Below are positions 1 through 9,706 of a stretch of 57,647 nucleotides of DNA, piece after piece. The notes under the pieces were generated by a model that was given only the letters and a program-made list of their open reading frames with translations, had not been told where the DNA came from and searched no databases. The DNA comes from Bacillus salacetis (GTDB lineage: Bacteria > Bacillota > Bacilli > Bacillales > Bacillaceae_B): contig NZ_QXIR01000032.1 in NCBI RefSeq assembly GCF_003581585.1, positions 1-57,647 on the forward strand, given 5' to 3'. A program made the position numbers and the translations under genes. Each line of letters opens with the position of its first letter. Within the stretch, counting starts at the first letter, position 1.

Positions 1-32
1 GGATGGGAATTATATCCCATCCTTTTTTTTTT
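1..32 (+). terminator. Intrinsic terminator at the window edge
   Basis: A perfect 7-bp stem (GGATGGG/CCCATCC) with an 8-nt loop is followed by ten T on the + strand. It would end a + strand gene lying left of the window (ctaA is expected there by synteny) and lies directly downstream of the convergent pycA, so it may serve both. The left context that would show bidirectionality is cut off. Confidence 0.85.
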
Positions 33-67
33 AACTTTTACCTTTTAAAAGAAACTGGCTGGCTTAT

Positions 68-3000
68 TTAATTCCTGTCTATTTCAATCAGGAGGTCACC
101 TGGTGCAATGGCATCCCCGCTTTTCACAAAAATATCCTTGATTGTTCCGCTGAAGGGTGCCTGTACGGTTGTTTCCATTTTCATGGCTTCATTGATCAGC
201 AGGTGATCACCCTGGTTAACTTTTTCACCTTTTTCCACAATCACTTTTAAAACTGTCCCGGGCATGGTTGCCCCTATATGGGTCTCATTCTTAGGATTCG
301 CTTTCTGCTTTACTGCAACTGCAGCCTTGATGCTCTCATCTTTGACCACGACTTCACGGGCCTGCCCATTCAGTTCAAAGTAAACGATTCTTGTACCATC
401 CGCCTGCGGCTGGCCAAGTGAGATCAATTTCACAATCAATGTCTTGCCTGTCTCGATTTCCACCTCAACTTCTTCGCCGAGCCTCATTCCATATAAGAAG
501 GTCGGTGTATCAAGCACTGAGATATCCCCAAAGGTATCTACCATCTGATTGTATTCCATGAAGACTTTCGGATACAGTGCATATGCTATGGCATCAAAGC
601 TTGTCACCTGCCGGTCAAGATCGTTAAACAGTTTCTCTTTCAGCTTGCCAAAGTCCACATCATCCAGGAGCTCACCGGGCCTCACTGTAATAGGTTCCCT
701 TCCTTTTAAGATGACTTTCTGCAGATTCCCGGGGAAACCGCCATAAGGCTGTCCCAAGTATCCCTCAAATAATTCTATGACTGAATCCGGGAAGTCGATC
801 TTATCCCCTCGCTCCAGCACATCTGTCTCCGTTAAATCGTTTTGAACCATGAATAACGCCATATCACCAACCACTTTTGAAGAAGGGGTGACCTTTACGA
901 TATCACCAAACAGGTGGTTGACCCTGGAATACATTTCCTTAACTTCGTCCCAGCGGTCACCAAGTCCCACTGCTTTCGCCTGCTGCTGCAGATTACTGTA
1001 TTGCCCGCCAGGCATTTCATGCTGGTAAACTTCAGTATGGGAAGACATCATACCGCTTTCGAAGTCTTGATAATATTTCCTGACATCCTCCCAGTAATGT
1101 GAAAGTTTTTCTAATGAATTCACTTCCACTTTCGGCTCCTTTTCCATCCCTTTCACTGCATAATAGAGTGAATTGGCACTTGGCTGAGAGGTCAGTCCTG
1201 ACATGGATCCCAGGGCAGTATCGACGATATCCACTCCAGCTTCGATCGCTTTTGCATACATGAAAATCCCATTTCCGCTTGTATCATGGCTGTGCAGGTG
1301 AATAGGCAGGGCAACTGTATCTTTCAGTTCAGAAATCAGGCGGTAGGCTGCCTCGGGTTTCAACAATCCGGCCATATCTTTTATGGCAAGAATATGCGCA
1401 CCTTGGGCTTCAAGTTCTTTTGCAAGGTCTTTATAGTATTGGACATTATACTTCTGTCTGGAATGATCAAGTATATCGCCAGTGTAGCAAATGGCCGCTT
1501 CAGCAATCTTTCCATTCTGCCTTACTGCGTCAATCGCCGTCTCCATCCCCTGAACCCAGTTCAGACTGTCGAATATACGGAATACATCAATCCCGGAAAA
1601 GGAAGATTTCTCCACAAACTCACGGATGACGTTATCAGGATAATTTTTATAACCAACAGCATTCGAAGCACGCAAGAGCATTTGGAACAGGACATTCGGA
1701 ACCTTTTCGCGCAGGGAAATCAACCTGTCCCATGGGTCTTCTTTTAAGAAGCGGTAAGCGACATCAAATGTTGCACCGCCCCACATTTCCAAAGAGAAGA
1801 GATCCGGGAGCAAGCGTGCCGTAGGTTCCGCAATCGCTTTTAAATCATTTGTCCTGACTCTTGTGGCAAGCAAGGATTGATGGGCATCCCGGAATGTTGT
1901 ATCCGTCAGAAGCACGTTATCCTGGTTCTTGACCCAGTTCACCAAACCCTCGGGACCATGCTCATCAAGAATCTGCTTTGTTCCATTTTTCATCACAGGA
2001 AGATCATTCAACCTTGGGATTCTTGGTTTTTCAAACACCGGTTTCTTTTTCTTTTCAATCCCCGGAAAGCCATTGACCGTCACATTGCCTATATAAGAGA
2101 GCATCTTGGTCCCCCGGTCCTTCCGTTTAGGGAAGATGAATAACTGCGGGGTCGTATCGATGAAAGAGGTGTCATACTGGCCGGTCAAAAATTGCTCATG
2201 TTTGATGACATTTTCCAAGAAAGGAATATTCGTCTTGATGCCCCTGATGCGGAATTCCTGGAGGTTCCTGACCATTTTGGATGCAGCCTGGTCGAAGGAC
2301 AGCGCCCACGTGGACACTTTTACCAGTAAAGAATCGTAAAATGGCGTAATAACTGCACCTTGATAGCCGTTTCCTGCATCCAGCCTTACACCAAAGCCTC
2401 CCCCGGAACGATAGGCCATGATCTTGCCTGTATCAGGCATAAAGTTATTAAGCGGATCCTCTGTGGTCACCCTGGATTGGATGGCAAAACCATGAGTCCA
2501 GATTTCTTCCTGAGCAGGAATGCCGATTTTGGTACTGTGTAAATCATGTCCTTCGGCAATCATGATCTGTGACTGAACAATGTCTATACCCGTAATCATT
2601 TCGGTAATGGTATGTTCAACCTGAACCCGTGGATTGACTTCTATAAAATAAAAACGATTATCTGCTACAAGGAACTCGACAGTCCCTGCATTTACATAAT
2701 CCACGTTTTTCATCAGCTTAACTGCAGCCTGGCAAATCTCATCCCTCAGCTGTTCATCAAGTGATACGCATGGCGCCACTTCCACAACCTTCTGATGCCT
2801 TCTTTGGACAGAGCAGTCCCTTTCATAAAGGTGTACGATATTGCCGTTCTCGTCTCCCAGGATCTGCACTTCGATGTGCTTGGGATTTTGAACGAATTTT
2901 TCCACATATACTTCATCGTTCCCAAATGCGGCTTTCGCCTCTGACTTTGCCCTCTCATATGACTCCTTTACCTGGTCGGGGCCGTGGACGATCCTCATCC

Positions 3001-3508
3001 CCCTTCCGCCGCCTCCAAGCGATGCCTTGATGATAATCGGGTAGCCGTGTGCCTTTCCGAACTGCACCACTTCTTCCAAGCCGGAAACAGGGCCATCGCT
3101 TCCAGGAATGACAGGGATATCTGCCAGCTGGGCCTGGTGCCTTGCTTTCACTTTATCCCCGAACATATCCAAATGCCCGGAATGTGGACCAATGAAAGTG
3201 ATTCCTTCTTCTTCACACCTTCTTGCAAAGTTAATATTTTCAGACAGGAAGCCGTATCCTGGATGGATCGCATCGACATCGGCTCTCTTCGCTATTTCTA
3301 TGATCCCCTCGATGTCAAGATATGCATCGATCGGTTTCTTTCCTTCCCCCACGAGGTAGGCTTCATCGGCTTTATAACGGTGATAGGAACCCGAATCTTC
3401 CTTTGAGTACACCGCTACCGTCCTCAAGTTAAGTTCTGTACAGGCACGGAAAACCCGAATGGCAATCTCTCCGCGGTTAGCTACTAACACTTTATTGAAT
3501 TTTTTCAA
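68..3508 (-). CDS. pycA: Pyruvate carboxylase
   Basis: Biotin- and ATP-dependent carboxylation of pyruvate to oxaloacetate, the main anaplerotic step. The 1146 residues carry the full single-chain order: biotin carboxylase (from VLVANRGEIAIRVFRA, residues 1 to about 455), carboxyltransferase (DTTFRDAHQSLLATR near residue 530) and a C-terminal biotinyl domain with EAMKMET, the biotinylated Lys at about residue 1110. The start is TTG, placed by AAAGGAGAGAGACA and by the conserved N-terminus. It lies downstream of ftsW as in B. subtilis. In that species the c-di-AMP sensor DarB, also encoded in this window, acts on PycA. Identity is certain from motifs and length. Confidence 0.98.
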   Translation of the reverse strand: MKKFNKVLVANRGEIAIRVFRACTELNLRTVAVYSKEDSGSYHRYKADEAYLVGEGKKPIDAYLDIEGIIEIAKRADVDAIHPGYGFLSENINFARRCEEEGITFIGPHSGHLDMFGDKVKARHQAQLADIPVIPGSDGPVSGLEEVVQFGKAHGYPIIIKASLGGGGRGMRIVHGPDQVKESYERAKSEAKAAFGNDEVYVEKFVQNPKHIEVQILGDENGNIVHLYERDCSVQRRHQKVVEVAPCVSLDEQLRDEICQAAVKLMKNVDYVNAGTVEFLVADNRFYFIEVNPRVQVEHTITEMITGIDIVQSQIMIAEGHDLHSTKIGIPAQEEIWTHGFAIQSRVTTEDPLNNFMPDTGKIMAYRSGGGFGVRLDAGNGYQGAVITPFYDSLLVKVSTWALSFDQAASKMVRNLQEFRIRGIKTNIPFLENVIKHEQFLTGQYDTSFIDTTPQLFIFPKRKDRGTKMLSYIGNVTVNGFPGIEKKKKPVFEKPRIPRLNDLPVMKNGTKQILDEHGPEGLVNWVKNQDNVLLTDTTFRDAHQSLLATRVRTNDLKAIAEPTARLLPDLFSLEMWGGATFDVAYRFLKEDPWDRLISLREKVPNVLFQMLLRASNAVGYKNYPDNVIREFVEKSSFSGIDVFRIFDSLNWVQGMETAIDAVRQNGKIAEAAICYTGDILDHSRQKYNVQYYKDLAKELEAQGAHILAIKDMAGLLKPEAAYRLISELKDTVALPIHLHSHDTSGNGIFMYAKAIEAGVDIVDTALGSMSGLTSQPSANSLYYAVKGMEKEPKVEVNSLEKLSHYWEDVRKYYQDFESGMMSSHTEVYQHEMPGGQYSNLQQQAKAVGLGDRWDEVKEMYSRVNHLFGDIVKVTPSSKVVGDMALFMVQNDLTETDVLERGDKIDFPDSVIELFEGYLGQPYGGFPGNLQKVILKGREPITVRPGELLDDVDFGKLKEKLFNDLDRQVTSFDAIAYALYPKVFMEYNQMVDTFGDISVLDTPTFLYGMRLGEEVEVEIETGKTLIVKLISLGQPQADGTRIVYFELNGQAREVVVKDESIKAAVAVKQKANPKNETHIGATMPGTVLKVIVEKGEKVNQGDHLLINEAMKMETTVQAPFSGTIKDIFVKSGDAIAPGDLLIEIDRN

Positions 3509-3661
3509 TGTCTCTCTCTCCTTTAAGCTGTTATCATGTCTGTTATGTATAGAATTTAAGCAGCGGATAAAAAATCAAATCTTTTAATTTTTCAAACAAA
3601 TCCACTTAAATAGAAGGGCTGATTTCTAAGAATCGCTCCTAAAGACCAGCCCGTATTCGTT

Positions 3662-4879
3662 TTACTGATTAATGCTGTATACATTTTTCACTTCGCTGCT
3701 GTTCACAGCATTCTTTTCTTTTTGCGTCTTATACTTTTCGTCATACTTCACAAACATCGATACATTGACGAGCACACCCATGGACAGGGACAGCACCAGT
3801 AAGGACGAGCCCCCATAACTGACAAAAGGCAGCGGTACTCCTGTGATCGGAATCACCCCGGATACCCCGCCGAGGTTAATGAAGGCCTGAAGTCCAATCA
3901 TGCTGGATATGCCGACTGCCAGCATGGTGCCGAATGGGTCGCGGCTCTTGACTCCGGTATAGATACCCCTCAGCACGATATAAGCAAGGCCGATAATGAC
4001 AAAAGCCACTCCCAGAAGGCCAAGTTCTTCAACGATAATCGCCATGATAAAGTCTGTATGTGATTCAGGAAGATACCCGAGCTTCTGTATGCCTTGTCCA
4101 AGGCCAAGCCCTTTAATGCCCCCCGCACCTATTGCTAAATAAGAATTGACCAGCTGATACCCCTCACCCTGGGCATACTGAAAGGGATCAAGATATGCAT
4201 GGATCCGCCCGACTCTTTCCTCTGTAAAGATAAACCTTCGGCCGAGATAGATGAATGGGGAAAGTACTGCCAGTAATGCTGCCCCCACTGCTCCCAGCTT
4301 GAAGAACATCTTAAAGCTTATACCCGAGCAGAGGATGACAAAACAGCCGATCACAAAAATGATTCCGGCAGTTCCGTAATCCGGTTCCAGGAAAACCAGG
4401 AAACAGATAAAACCAAAAAGCAATAACGGCGGCATGACGCCAACATTCAATTGATCTATGTAATTCTGCTTTTTGGCATAAACGGCAGCAAGATAAATGA
4501 TCACCGATAACTTGGCAAATTCAGATGGCTGTATCTGCATGAAACCGACGTTCAGCCAGCTCTGTGCCCCGTTAACTTCCACCCCGATGAAGTGCACAGC
4601 CAGCAAGAGCCCGATCGTACCGAACAGCAGTATCTTCAACGGAAGCTTAAATTTAGTAAAAGCTTTATACGGGAAGGCAGCTGCAAATAAAAAAGCCCCG
4701 AAACCGATCAATATATTAAATAGCTGTTTTTTGTAAAAATGATCGCTGCTGGTTTCGTAGAATTCCACTGCCGTTACCATACTCGCGCTATAAATCATAA
4801 TCAACCCGAAGAAAACCAGGAACAAATAAACAGCTACCAATGAGTAATCGTACGATTTTAATATTTTTTTTATTAGCAT
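3662..4879 (-). CDS. ftsW: Septal peptidoglycan polymerase FtsW
   Basis: SEDS-family lipid II polymerase of the divisome, an integral membrane protein. The 405 residues show about ten hydrophobic segments and the family signatures HTDFIMAIIVEELGLLG and PLPFVSYGGSS near the C-terminus. RodA and SpoVE are the paralogues; length and position between ylaN and pycA match B. subtilis FtsW. The start ATG follows GGAAGAGATT. The C-terminal tail (about 35 residues, Lys/Asn-rich) is cytoplasmic. A loose hairpin (GGGCTG/CAGCCC, 3618-3654) follows the gene on the - strand but has no convincing U-tract, so readthrough into pycA is possible. Confidence 0.93.
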   Translation of the reverse strand: MLIKKILKSYDYSLVAVYLFLVFFGLIMIYSASMVTAVEFYETSSDHFYKKQLFNILIGFGAFLFAAAFPYKAFTKFKLPLKILLFGTIGLLLAVHFIGVEVNGAQSWLNVGFMQIQPSEFAKLSVIIYLAAVYAKKQNYIDQLNVGVMPPLLLFGFICFLVFLEPDYGTAGIIFVIGCFVILCSGISFKMFFKLGAVGAALLAVLSPFIYLGRRFIFTEERVGRIHAYLDPFQYAQGEGYQLVNSYLAIGAGGIKGLGLGQGIQKLGYLPESHTDFIMAIIVEELGLLGVAFVIIGLAYIVLRGIYTGVKSRDPFGTMLAVGISSMIGLQAFINLGGVSGVIPITGVPLPFVSYGGSSLLVLSLSMGVLVNVSMFVKYDEKYKTQKEKNAVNSSEVKNVYSINQ

Positions 4880-4975
4880 AATCTCTTCCTATCCCTTTTT
4901 TATAAATATTCTATTTTAAAGTTGAAATCCCTTCTATCAGTCTATAAATAGAATCCCGTTTCACGGGTGCGTAGT

Positions 4976-5010
4976 AAAAAACCCAAACAATCATAGGCTT
5001 TTGTTTGAGT
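4976..5010 (-). terminator. Terminator of ylaN
   Basis: Read on the - strand, CTCAAACA and TGTTTGGG pair (one G-U) around a 12-nt loop and run into TTTTTT. It lies 13 bp past the ylaN stop codon and would separate ylaN from ftsW. Confidence 0.8.
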
Positions 5011-5022
5011 TTTCATGAATAT

Positions 5023-5304
5023 TTATTTTTTAGTGGAAGCTTCATGCAAAGCAGAAAGCTCTCTCTCTAAAGAATCCATCAGGGTCTTTCCATCTGTTTC
5101 ATCCACAAGGCCAAGGCGCACTGCGAACTCTATTTCACGGGATAATCCGAACATTTGAGTATCCAACACTTCCTCATATAAAGGACATTGGGGCATCGTT
5201 AAATTATCCATCTGTACTTTGATAAGCTTTAAAATTTTCTCTGCGTCAGCCTTCAGCAGCTGATAGGCTTTTTCACGATGGTCGATTTTCATCTCAGACG
5301 CCAT
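5023..5304 (-). CDS. ylaN: YlaN, UPF0358 iron-homeostasis protein
   Basis: A 93-residue soluble helical protein of the UPF0358 family. In B. subtilis and Staphylococcus aureus, YlaN binds Fe(II) and relieves Fur repression, and it is conditionally essential under iron limitation. The sequence keeps the family start ([20 protein letters not shown] after a short MASE extension) and the usual length. ATG follows GGGGGGATCATT. It is followed by its own terminator, then ftsW. The GC-rich island at 5400-5712 lies directly upstream on its strand and may form a long leader or a separate RNA. Confidence 0.93.
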   Translation of the reverse strand: MASEMKIDHREKAYQLLKADAEKILKLIKVQMDNLTMPQCPLYEEVLDTQMFGLSREIEFAVRLGLVDETDGKTLMDSLERELSALHEASTKK

Positions 5305-5399
5305 AATGATCCCCCCATTCCGTACAAATAGCGACTCTCTTATCTTAAAATTTTATCGCTAAACCGAAGAAAATGCAAGGGGAAAACAATAGCAGAATC

Positions 5400-5712
5400 G
5401 GCTATTCAGCGACTTGCGGATCGGGGGACTCACGGAATGAGGGAAAGGAACCACAACGAACGGAGTGAGTTGATGAAGACTTATCCCTATAAGGCGGCGC
5501 AATGGGATGATCAGCGGCACAATGACTGGATTAGCTCCGCATGCGAGATAAACGAGTCACAGCCAGCGCATTCCGGCAGATGTTGGCTTACCTCAGGAGG
5601 GACCTTGAAGTTCGCTTGCAGCCGGGCGATGGAGCTGGATTGGCCGGGCGAAAGGACAGCGGGTACTGAACAGTACTACACCGGGTCGTTCAGCCGCTAA
5701 CGACTAGTCGGA
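5400..5712. other. GC-rich structured intergenic island
   Basis: About 310 bp clearly richer in G+C than the flanks, between glsA and ylaN. It holds a series of short complementary blocks: ACTCAC/GTGAGT (5428, 5463), ATCCC/GGGAT, TGACT/AGTCA, AGCCA/TGGCT, GTACTG-AA-CAGTAC, and the palindrome CGACTAGTCG (5700-5709); GCCGGGCGA occurs twice (5621 and 5642). One + frame stays open for 87 codons from 5437, but it lacks a good ribosome site and resembles no protein I know. A structured non-coding RNA or a dispersed repeat fits better. I could not match it to a named RNA family, and the strand is unknown. Confidence 0.5.
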
Positions 5713-5786
5713 CTTATTTCTCCCTGACAACTATTACCGTTTATTACACTCATTCTTCATTTTAACCTTATATTTTCTGTCTGCCT

Positions 5787-6713
5787 TTAAAAGATACTCC
5801 ATTTATACTCATTCCCCATCAGCTCCAAAAGCCTCAGGCCGGCAATGCTGTTTCCTGTTTCATCCAAAGAGGGACCAAAAATACCTATGCCGCATTTACG
5901 GGGCACCGAGCCCATGATGCCGCCTGAAACTCCGCTTTTTGCAGGTATCCCGACTTTTATCGCGAATTCACCGGAGGAGTTATACATCCCGCATGTTACC
6001 ATGAACGTTTTACAGATCCGTGCCACATCCCTGGTTATCAGCTGCCTGCCTGTCACCGGGTCCATACCGTCATTGGCAAAAACAGCGCCGATCTTTGCAA
6101 GGTCCTGACAATTCATCTCTAACGCGCATTGCTTTGTATAGAGGTAAATTAAGTGCTCCACATCACCTTTTATGATTCCATGCTGCTTCATAAAATAGCC
6201 AAGTGAGCGGTTCAGAAAGGCTGTATTGAATTCTGAATCTGCTACTTCTTTGTTATAAGTAACTTCCTCTTCCCCGGTCAGTACATTTACAAATGCCAAT
6301 AATCGCTCCCACTTCTCTTCATTGGTTGCACCTTTGATCATATCTGTTACAGCAAGCGCCCCGGCATTGATCATCGGGTTTAACGGCTTGGAAACCCTGT
6401 TGGTTTCAAGCTTGACGATGGAATTGAAAGGATCTCCCGTTGGTTCCATTCCCACCTTCGAAAAGACCTCTTCTTCCCCATTATCCATTAATACCAGAGC
6501 CAGTGTTATGACTTTCGAGATACTTTGCAGTGTGAATTTCTCCAGATAGTCACCTGCATAGAAAAATTCCCCATTCAAAAAGCAAACAGATACAGCGAGG
6601 TTATCTTTGTTCTCCTTTTTCAGGGCAGGGATATAGTCAACCAGCCTTCCTTCCGAGGAAATGGGACGGGCTTCATCCACCATGTTTGCAAGCAATTGAT
6701 TATCTATATACAT
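5787..6713 (-). CDS. glsA: Glutaminase
   Basis: Hydrolyses L-glutamine to glutamate and ammonia; cytosolic, beta-lactamase-like fold. The 308 residues include the catalytic Ser-x-x-Lys (S64-I-S-K67 in LQSISKV), the segment MINAGAL and the C-terminal KSGVSGGIMG. Length and place (ylaL side to ylaN side) match B. subtilis YlaM/GlsA2. GGAGGTGTGGA precedes the ATG. Transcribed away from the divergent ylaL. No clear terminator is seen between its stop and the structured island. Confidence 0.96.
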   Translation of the reverse strand: MYIDNQLLANMVDEARPISSEGRLVDYIPALKKENKDNLAVSVCFLNGEFFYAGDYLEKFTLQSISKVITLALVLMDNGEEEVFSKVGMEPTGDPFNSIVKLETNRVSKPLNPMINAGALAVTDMIKGATNEEKWERLLAFVNVLTGEEEVTYNKEVADSEFNTAFLNRSLGYFMKQHGIIKGDVEHLIYLYTKQCALEMNCQDLAKIGAVFANDGMDPVTGRQLITRDVARICKTFMVTCGMYNSSGEFAIKVGIPAKSGVSGGIMGSVPRKCGIGIFGPSLDETGNSIAGLRLLELMGNEYKWSIF

Positions 6714-6854
6714 TCCACACCTCCTTACAGGACCATATTCCCTATATCTTTTCCCTACTTTTCAACCCATTACTCCTTTAAGGAATCCCGAAAGATGTGA
6801 AAGCGGTATAAAGTTTGATATACTTAGGGTATTACATAAATGGAGGGAATCAAG

Positions 6855-7361
6855 ATGGATGCAACAATTGTACCTTTGACTGGAAAGGTTAAATATAAAA
6901 TCACCCTGGATCCCGGCGTCTGGATTTTTGATGACCGTAAAGTCGATTTGGATACATATTTCCAGGATGAAGTGAAAGCAGTCAATGAACTTGATGAATA
7001 TACAAAGAACATGTCCAAAAACTGGACGAGGGAAATTCAGGAAGGAGCAACTTCCCCGCCTACCTTGAAGACCGAAAAAAAATACCAGAAGGAAAAGATC
7101 CTCAATGGCACGTTCGGTATCCCGCTCGCGCCTTTCCTGAAAAACGCCGAGCCTCATGCCGATGCCGATACACTTGTCATTACCACCGGCGATCAGAGCG
7201 GGGAGATCTCACTTCCGTTATCAAAAGGCGATGATATCCTAATGGGTTTTTCAAAAGCCGGAAAACCCCTTAAGGAAGATGGACCTGTACATATTTACTT
7301 CAAAGACGGCTCAAATGCAGATGAACCGATTAAAAACGTCAGGGGGCTCATCATAAAATAA
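6855..7361 (+). CDS. ylaL: YlaL family protein
   Basis: A 168-residue soluble protein without signal peptide or membrane segment, matching B. subtilis YlaL by position between phoH2 and glsA and by length. YlaL is usually annotated as a peptidyl-prolyl isomerase-like protein; I cannot confirm that activity from the sequence. ATG at 6855 is chosen over an in-frame ATG 15 bp upstream because GGAGGGAATCAAG sits immediately before it. Downstream lies the two-way terminator shared with phoH2. Confidence 0.75.
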   Translation: MDATIVPLTGKVKYKITLDPGVWIFDDRKVDLDTYFQDEVKAVNELDEYTKNMSKNWTREIQEGATSPPTLKTEKKYQKEKILNGTFGIPLAPFLKNAEPHADADTLVITTGDQSGEISLPLSKGDDILMGFSKAGKPLKEDGPVHIYFKDGSNADEPIKNVRGLIIK

Positions 7362-7480
7362 GACTTTCTACTCTAAGGATATTATTTTGGACTCCCTTAT
7401 AAAGCCGGTTCTTCATAAATAAGGAACGGGGAAAGCACCTGTTTTTTCTTTCTGCTAGGAATCCTTCAACATTGCAAACA

Positions 7481-7520
7481 AAAAAAACGATTCAGGAGGC
7501 AGCTGCTGAATCGTTTTTTT
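7481..7520. terminator. Bidirectional terminator between ylaL and phoH2
   Basis: AACGATTCAG and CTGAATCGTT form a perfect stem with A7 on the left and T7 on the right, so it can end ylaL (+) and phoH2 (-), whose stop lies 3 bp away. Confidence 0.9.
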
Positions 7521-7522
7521 TA

Positions 7523-8851
7523 TTATAAAATATCGGCTGCAAGCTGCGCCAATCCCGACCGTTCCCCTTTCATCAGCTTGATATGGCCAGCCACAGGATG
7601 GTCCTTGAACTTCTCCACAACATAAGTTAAACCGTTATTATATTCATCCAGATAAGGATGATCGATTTGTCCCGGGTCTCCCATGAGGACAATTTTACTC
7701 TTTTCTCCCACCCTTGTAAGAATTGTTTTGACTTCATGCTTTGTAAGGTTCTGCGCTTCATCGATAATGATGAATTGTTCGGGTATGCTCCTTCCCCTTA
7801 TATAGGTCAAAGCTTCCACTTCAATAGAGCCCATCCCGGCAAGAATATCATCCAGTTCTCCGGGTTTCTTCGTATTAAACAGATATTCTAGATTATCGAA
7901 TATCGGCTGCATCCATGGCCTTAGCTTTTCCTGTTTTTCCCCAGGAAGAAATCCAATATCCTTTCCGACGGGAACTATCGGCCTTGCCACCAGGAGTTTC
8001 TTAAAAGCCTGAAGATCTTCTGTTTGCAGGAGCCCCGCTGCAAGAGTCAGCAGTGTCTTTCCTGTCCCTGCTTTTCCAATCATCGTAACCAGTGGGATAT
8101 CATCCCTTAGCAGCAGTTCCATTGCCATGGTCTGCTGGACATTTCTTGGCTTGATTCCCCAAATATGATCTTGGTCATAGATGAATTTCCTTACAAACTT
8201 TCCTGTTATATCAACGATTCCCAATGCAGAAGCAGAGCTGCCCATTGAATCTTTCATCAGCAGGAACTGATGTGAGTAGAATGGATGCTGAGTAATATCG
8301 GCAAGTGGTATTTCACCTTTTTCGTAAAATTTGTCCAGCAGCTCTTTCTGTATATATATTTCAATGAAGCCGCTGTAAATGTCGCTGACATCGACTACTC
8401 TGTCACTAAGGAAATCTTCTGCCTGCAGTCCAAGTGCGTCCGCTTTAACCCGTACAAGTGTATCCTTGCTGACGAGTATGACTTGATGTCCTTCTTCTTT
8501 AGTCTCCTCTTCAAGTGACAGGTTCTTGGCAACAGCAAGGATACGATTATCATTAGTCTTCTCTACAAATATTTCCTGAAGTTCATGGAAAGATCGATGA
8601 TTCAATTCAATGCGGAGCGACCCGCCGTTGTACAGTGGAATACCTTCATGCAGCTTTCCTTGCTGTCTTAAGCTGTCAATCAATTTTGATACATGCCTTG
8701 CATTTCTCCCAATTTCGTCCATGTACCGTTTCTTGCCATCAACTTCCTCCAAAACCACTGCCGGGATGACAACTTCATTATCTTGAAAGGAAAAAATCGC
8801 TTGCGGATCCTGCAATAAGACGTTGGTATCCAGTACGTAAATTTTTTTCAA
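7523..8851 (-). CDS. ylaK: PIN-PhoH fusion protein (PhoH2/YlaK)
   Basis: A 442-residue fusion of an N-terminal PIN ribonuclease domain (YVLDTNVLLQDP, acidic residues through about 140) and a C-terminal PhoH ATPase domain with Walker A GKAGTGKT and Walker B FIIIDEAQN. PhoH2 proteins are ATP-dependent RNA helicases/RNases in mycobacteria; the role in bacilli is not settled. The start is TTG, supported by GGAGG spaced 7 nt. Position matches B. subtilis ylaK. Divergent from ylaJ. Confidence 0.93.
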   Translation of the reverse strand: MKKIYVLDTNVLLQDPQAIFSFQDNEVVIPAVVLEEVDGKKRYMDEIGRNARHVSKLIDSLRQQGKLHEGIPLYNGGSLRIELNHRSFHELQEIFVEKTNDNRILAVAKNLSLEEETKEEGHQVILVSKDTLVRVKADALGLQAEDFLSDRVVDVSDIYSGFIEIYIQKELLDKFYEKGEIPLADITQHPFYSHQFLLMKDSMGSSASALGIVDITGKFVRKFIYDQDHIWGIKPRNVQQTMAMELLLRDDIPLVTMIGKAGTGKTLLTLAAGLLQTEDLQAFKKLLVARPIVPVGKDIGFLPGEKQEKLRPWMQPIFDNLEYLFNTKKPGELDDILAGMGSIEVEALTYIRGRSIPEQFIIIDEAQNLTKHEVKTILTRVGEKSKIVLMGDPGQIDHPYLDEYNNGLTYVVEKFKDHPVAGHIKLMKGERSGLAQLAADIL

Positions 8852-9029
8852 ATCGATGCCTCCTGCTCCTCTATTCTTATACTATTGTATGTAGACCCTC
8901 TTCATCCGGTTATTACATAAGAGTCCACAAAATAGGACGGCCCGTTGCTAAAATATATGAACCAAGGAATAAATATAGAAGAAGATTACACAATAAGAAC
9001 TACACATTTAAAAATCCGGAGGTTTCATA

Positions 9030-9674
9030 ATGAAAAAAATGATTTTTTTGCTCGTGTTCGCCGCCCTGATATCGGGTTGTAATCAGCAAAATAACCAAAC
9101 CGCTTTCGATAATGAAAGGAATGGAGACAGCGCCAGGCCCATTAACGTGGAAAACAGCAGTATTCAGCATAAGCAGAATGAATCAAGCCAGGAAGTATCA
9201 AGGAATCTGGTAAGGATTGCCGGCTCGGTTCCCAACGTGAAGGATGCAACGGCTGTCGTCTTAGGAAGATACGCTTTTGTCGGTATTGATATTGACGCAG
9301 AAGTGGAAAGGTCAGAAGTCGGCACAATCAAGTATTCCGTTGCAGAAGCCCTTAAAGATGATCCCCATGGCGCAAAGGCAATGATCATAGCAGACCCAGA
9401 TCTATATGCCCGCCTGAAAGAAGTCGGCCATGATATCGAAAATGGAAGGCCTGTCCAGGGAATCCTGAACGAGCTGTCAGATATAGCAGGACGCCTCATG
9501 CCTGAAGTCCCTAAGGACACACAGCAGATGAATCCGGATCAAGCACCGGATAAATCCAACAATAGTGCCGGGAATTCAGAGGAAAATGAGCTGGAAAAAG
9601 AACAGCAGGATCAATCGAATAATTATAAGAACCGGAACACGACAAACCAGCAAAACCAGGACAAGAATCAATAA
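9030..9674 (+). CDS. ylaJ: YhcN/YlaJ family sporulation lipoprotein
   Basis: A 214-residue lipoprotein: basic start MKKM, hydrophobic stretch and lipobox ISGC with lipidated Cys17. The central 110 residues match the YhcN/YlaJ domain (RIAGSVPNVKDATAVVLGRYAFVGID compressed in the family pattern), found in the inner spore membrane and implicated in germination. The last 50 residues are a low-complexity Asn/Gln/Lys tail. GGAGG lies 9 nt before the ATG. Probably sporulation-controlled, but I do not see a certain promoter. Confidence 0.88.
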   Translation: MKKMIFLLVFAALISGCNQQNNQTAFDNERNGDSARPINVENSSIQHKQNESSQEVSRNLVRIAGSVPNVKDATAVVLGRYAFVGIDIDAEVERSEVGTIKYSVAEALKDDPHGAKAMIIADPDLYARLKEVGHDIENGRPVQGILNELSDIAGRLMPEVPKDTQQMNPDQAPDKSNNSAGNSEENELEKEQQDQSNNYKNRNTTNQQNQDKNQ

Positions 9675-9706
9675 TATCACTAAGAAAGAAGCCGTGACAA
9701 AGCTGG

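Noticed and set aside
1286..1747. 153-codon frame opposite pycA, and similar long antisense frames in typA, pdhC and ppk
   Set aside because: Shadows of strongly coding genes on the other strand, with no ribosome sites or families.
3618..3654. GGGCTG/CAGCCC hairpin between ftsW and pycA as a terminator or riboswitch
   Set aside because: Loop over 20 nt and weak tail; no known riboswitch core recognised.
4948..4968. CCCGT-TTC-ACGGG mini-hairpin downstream of ylaN
   Set aside because: Five pairs with a 3-nt loop and no U-tract; a proper terminator lies beside it.
5437..5700. 87-codon + frame in the GC-rich island
   Set aside because: No convincing ribosome site, no recognisable family, and the bases are better explained by ordered hairpins.
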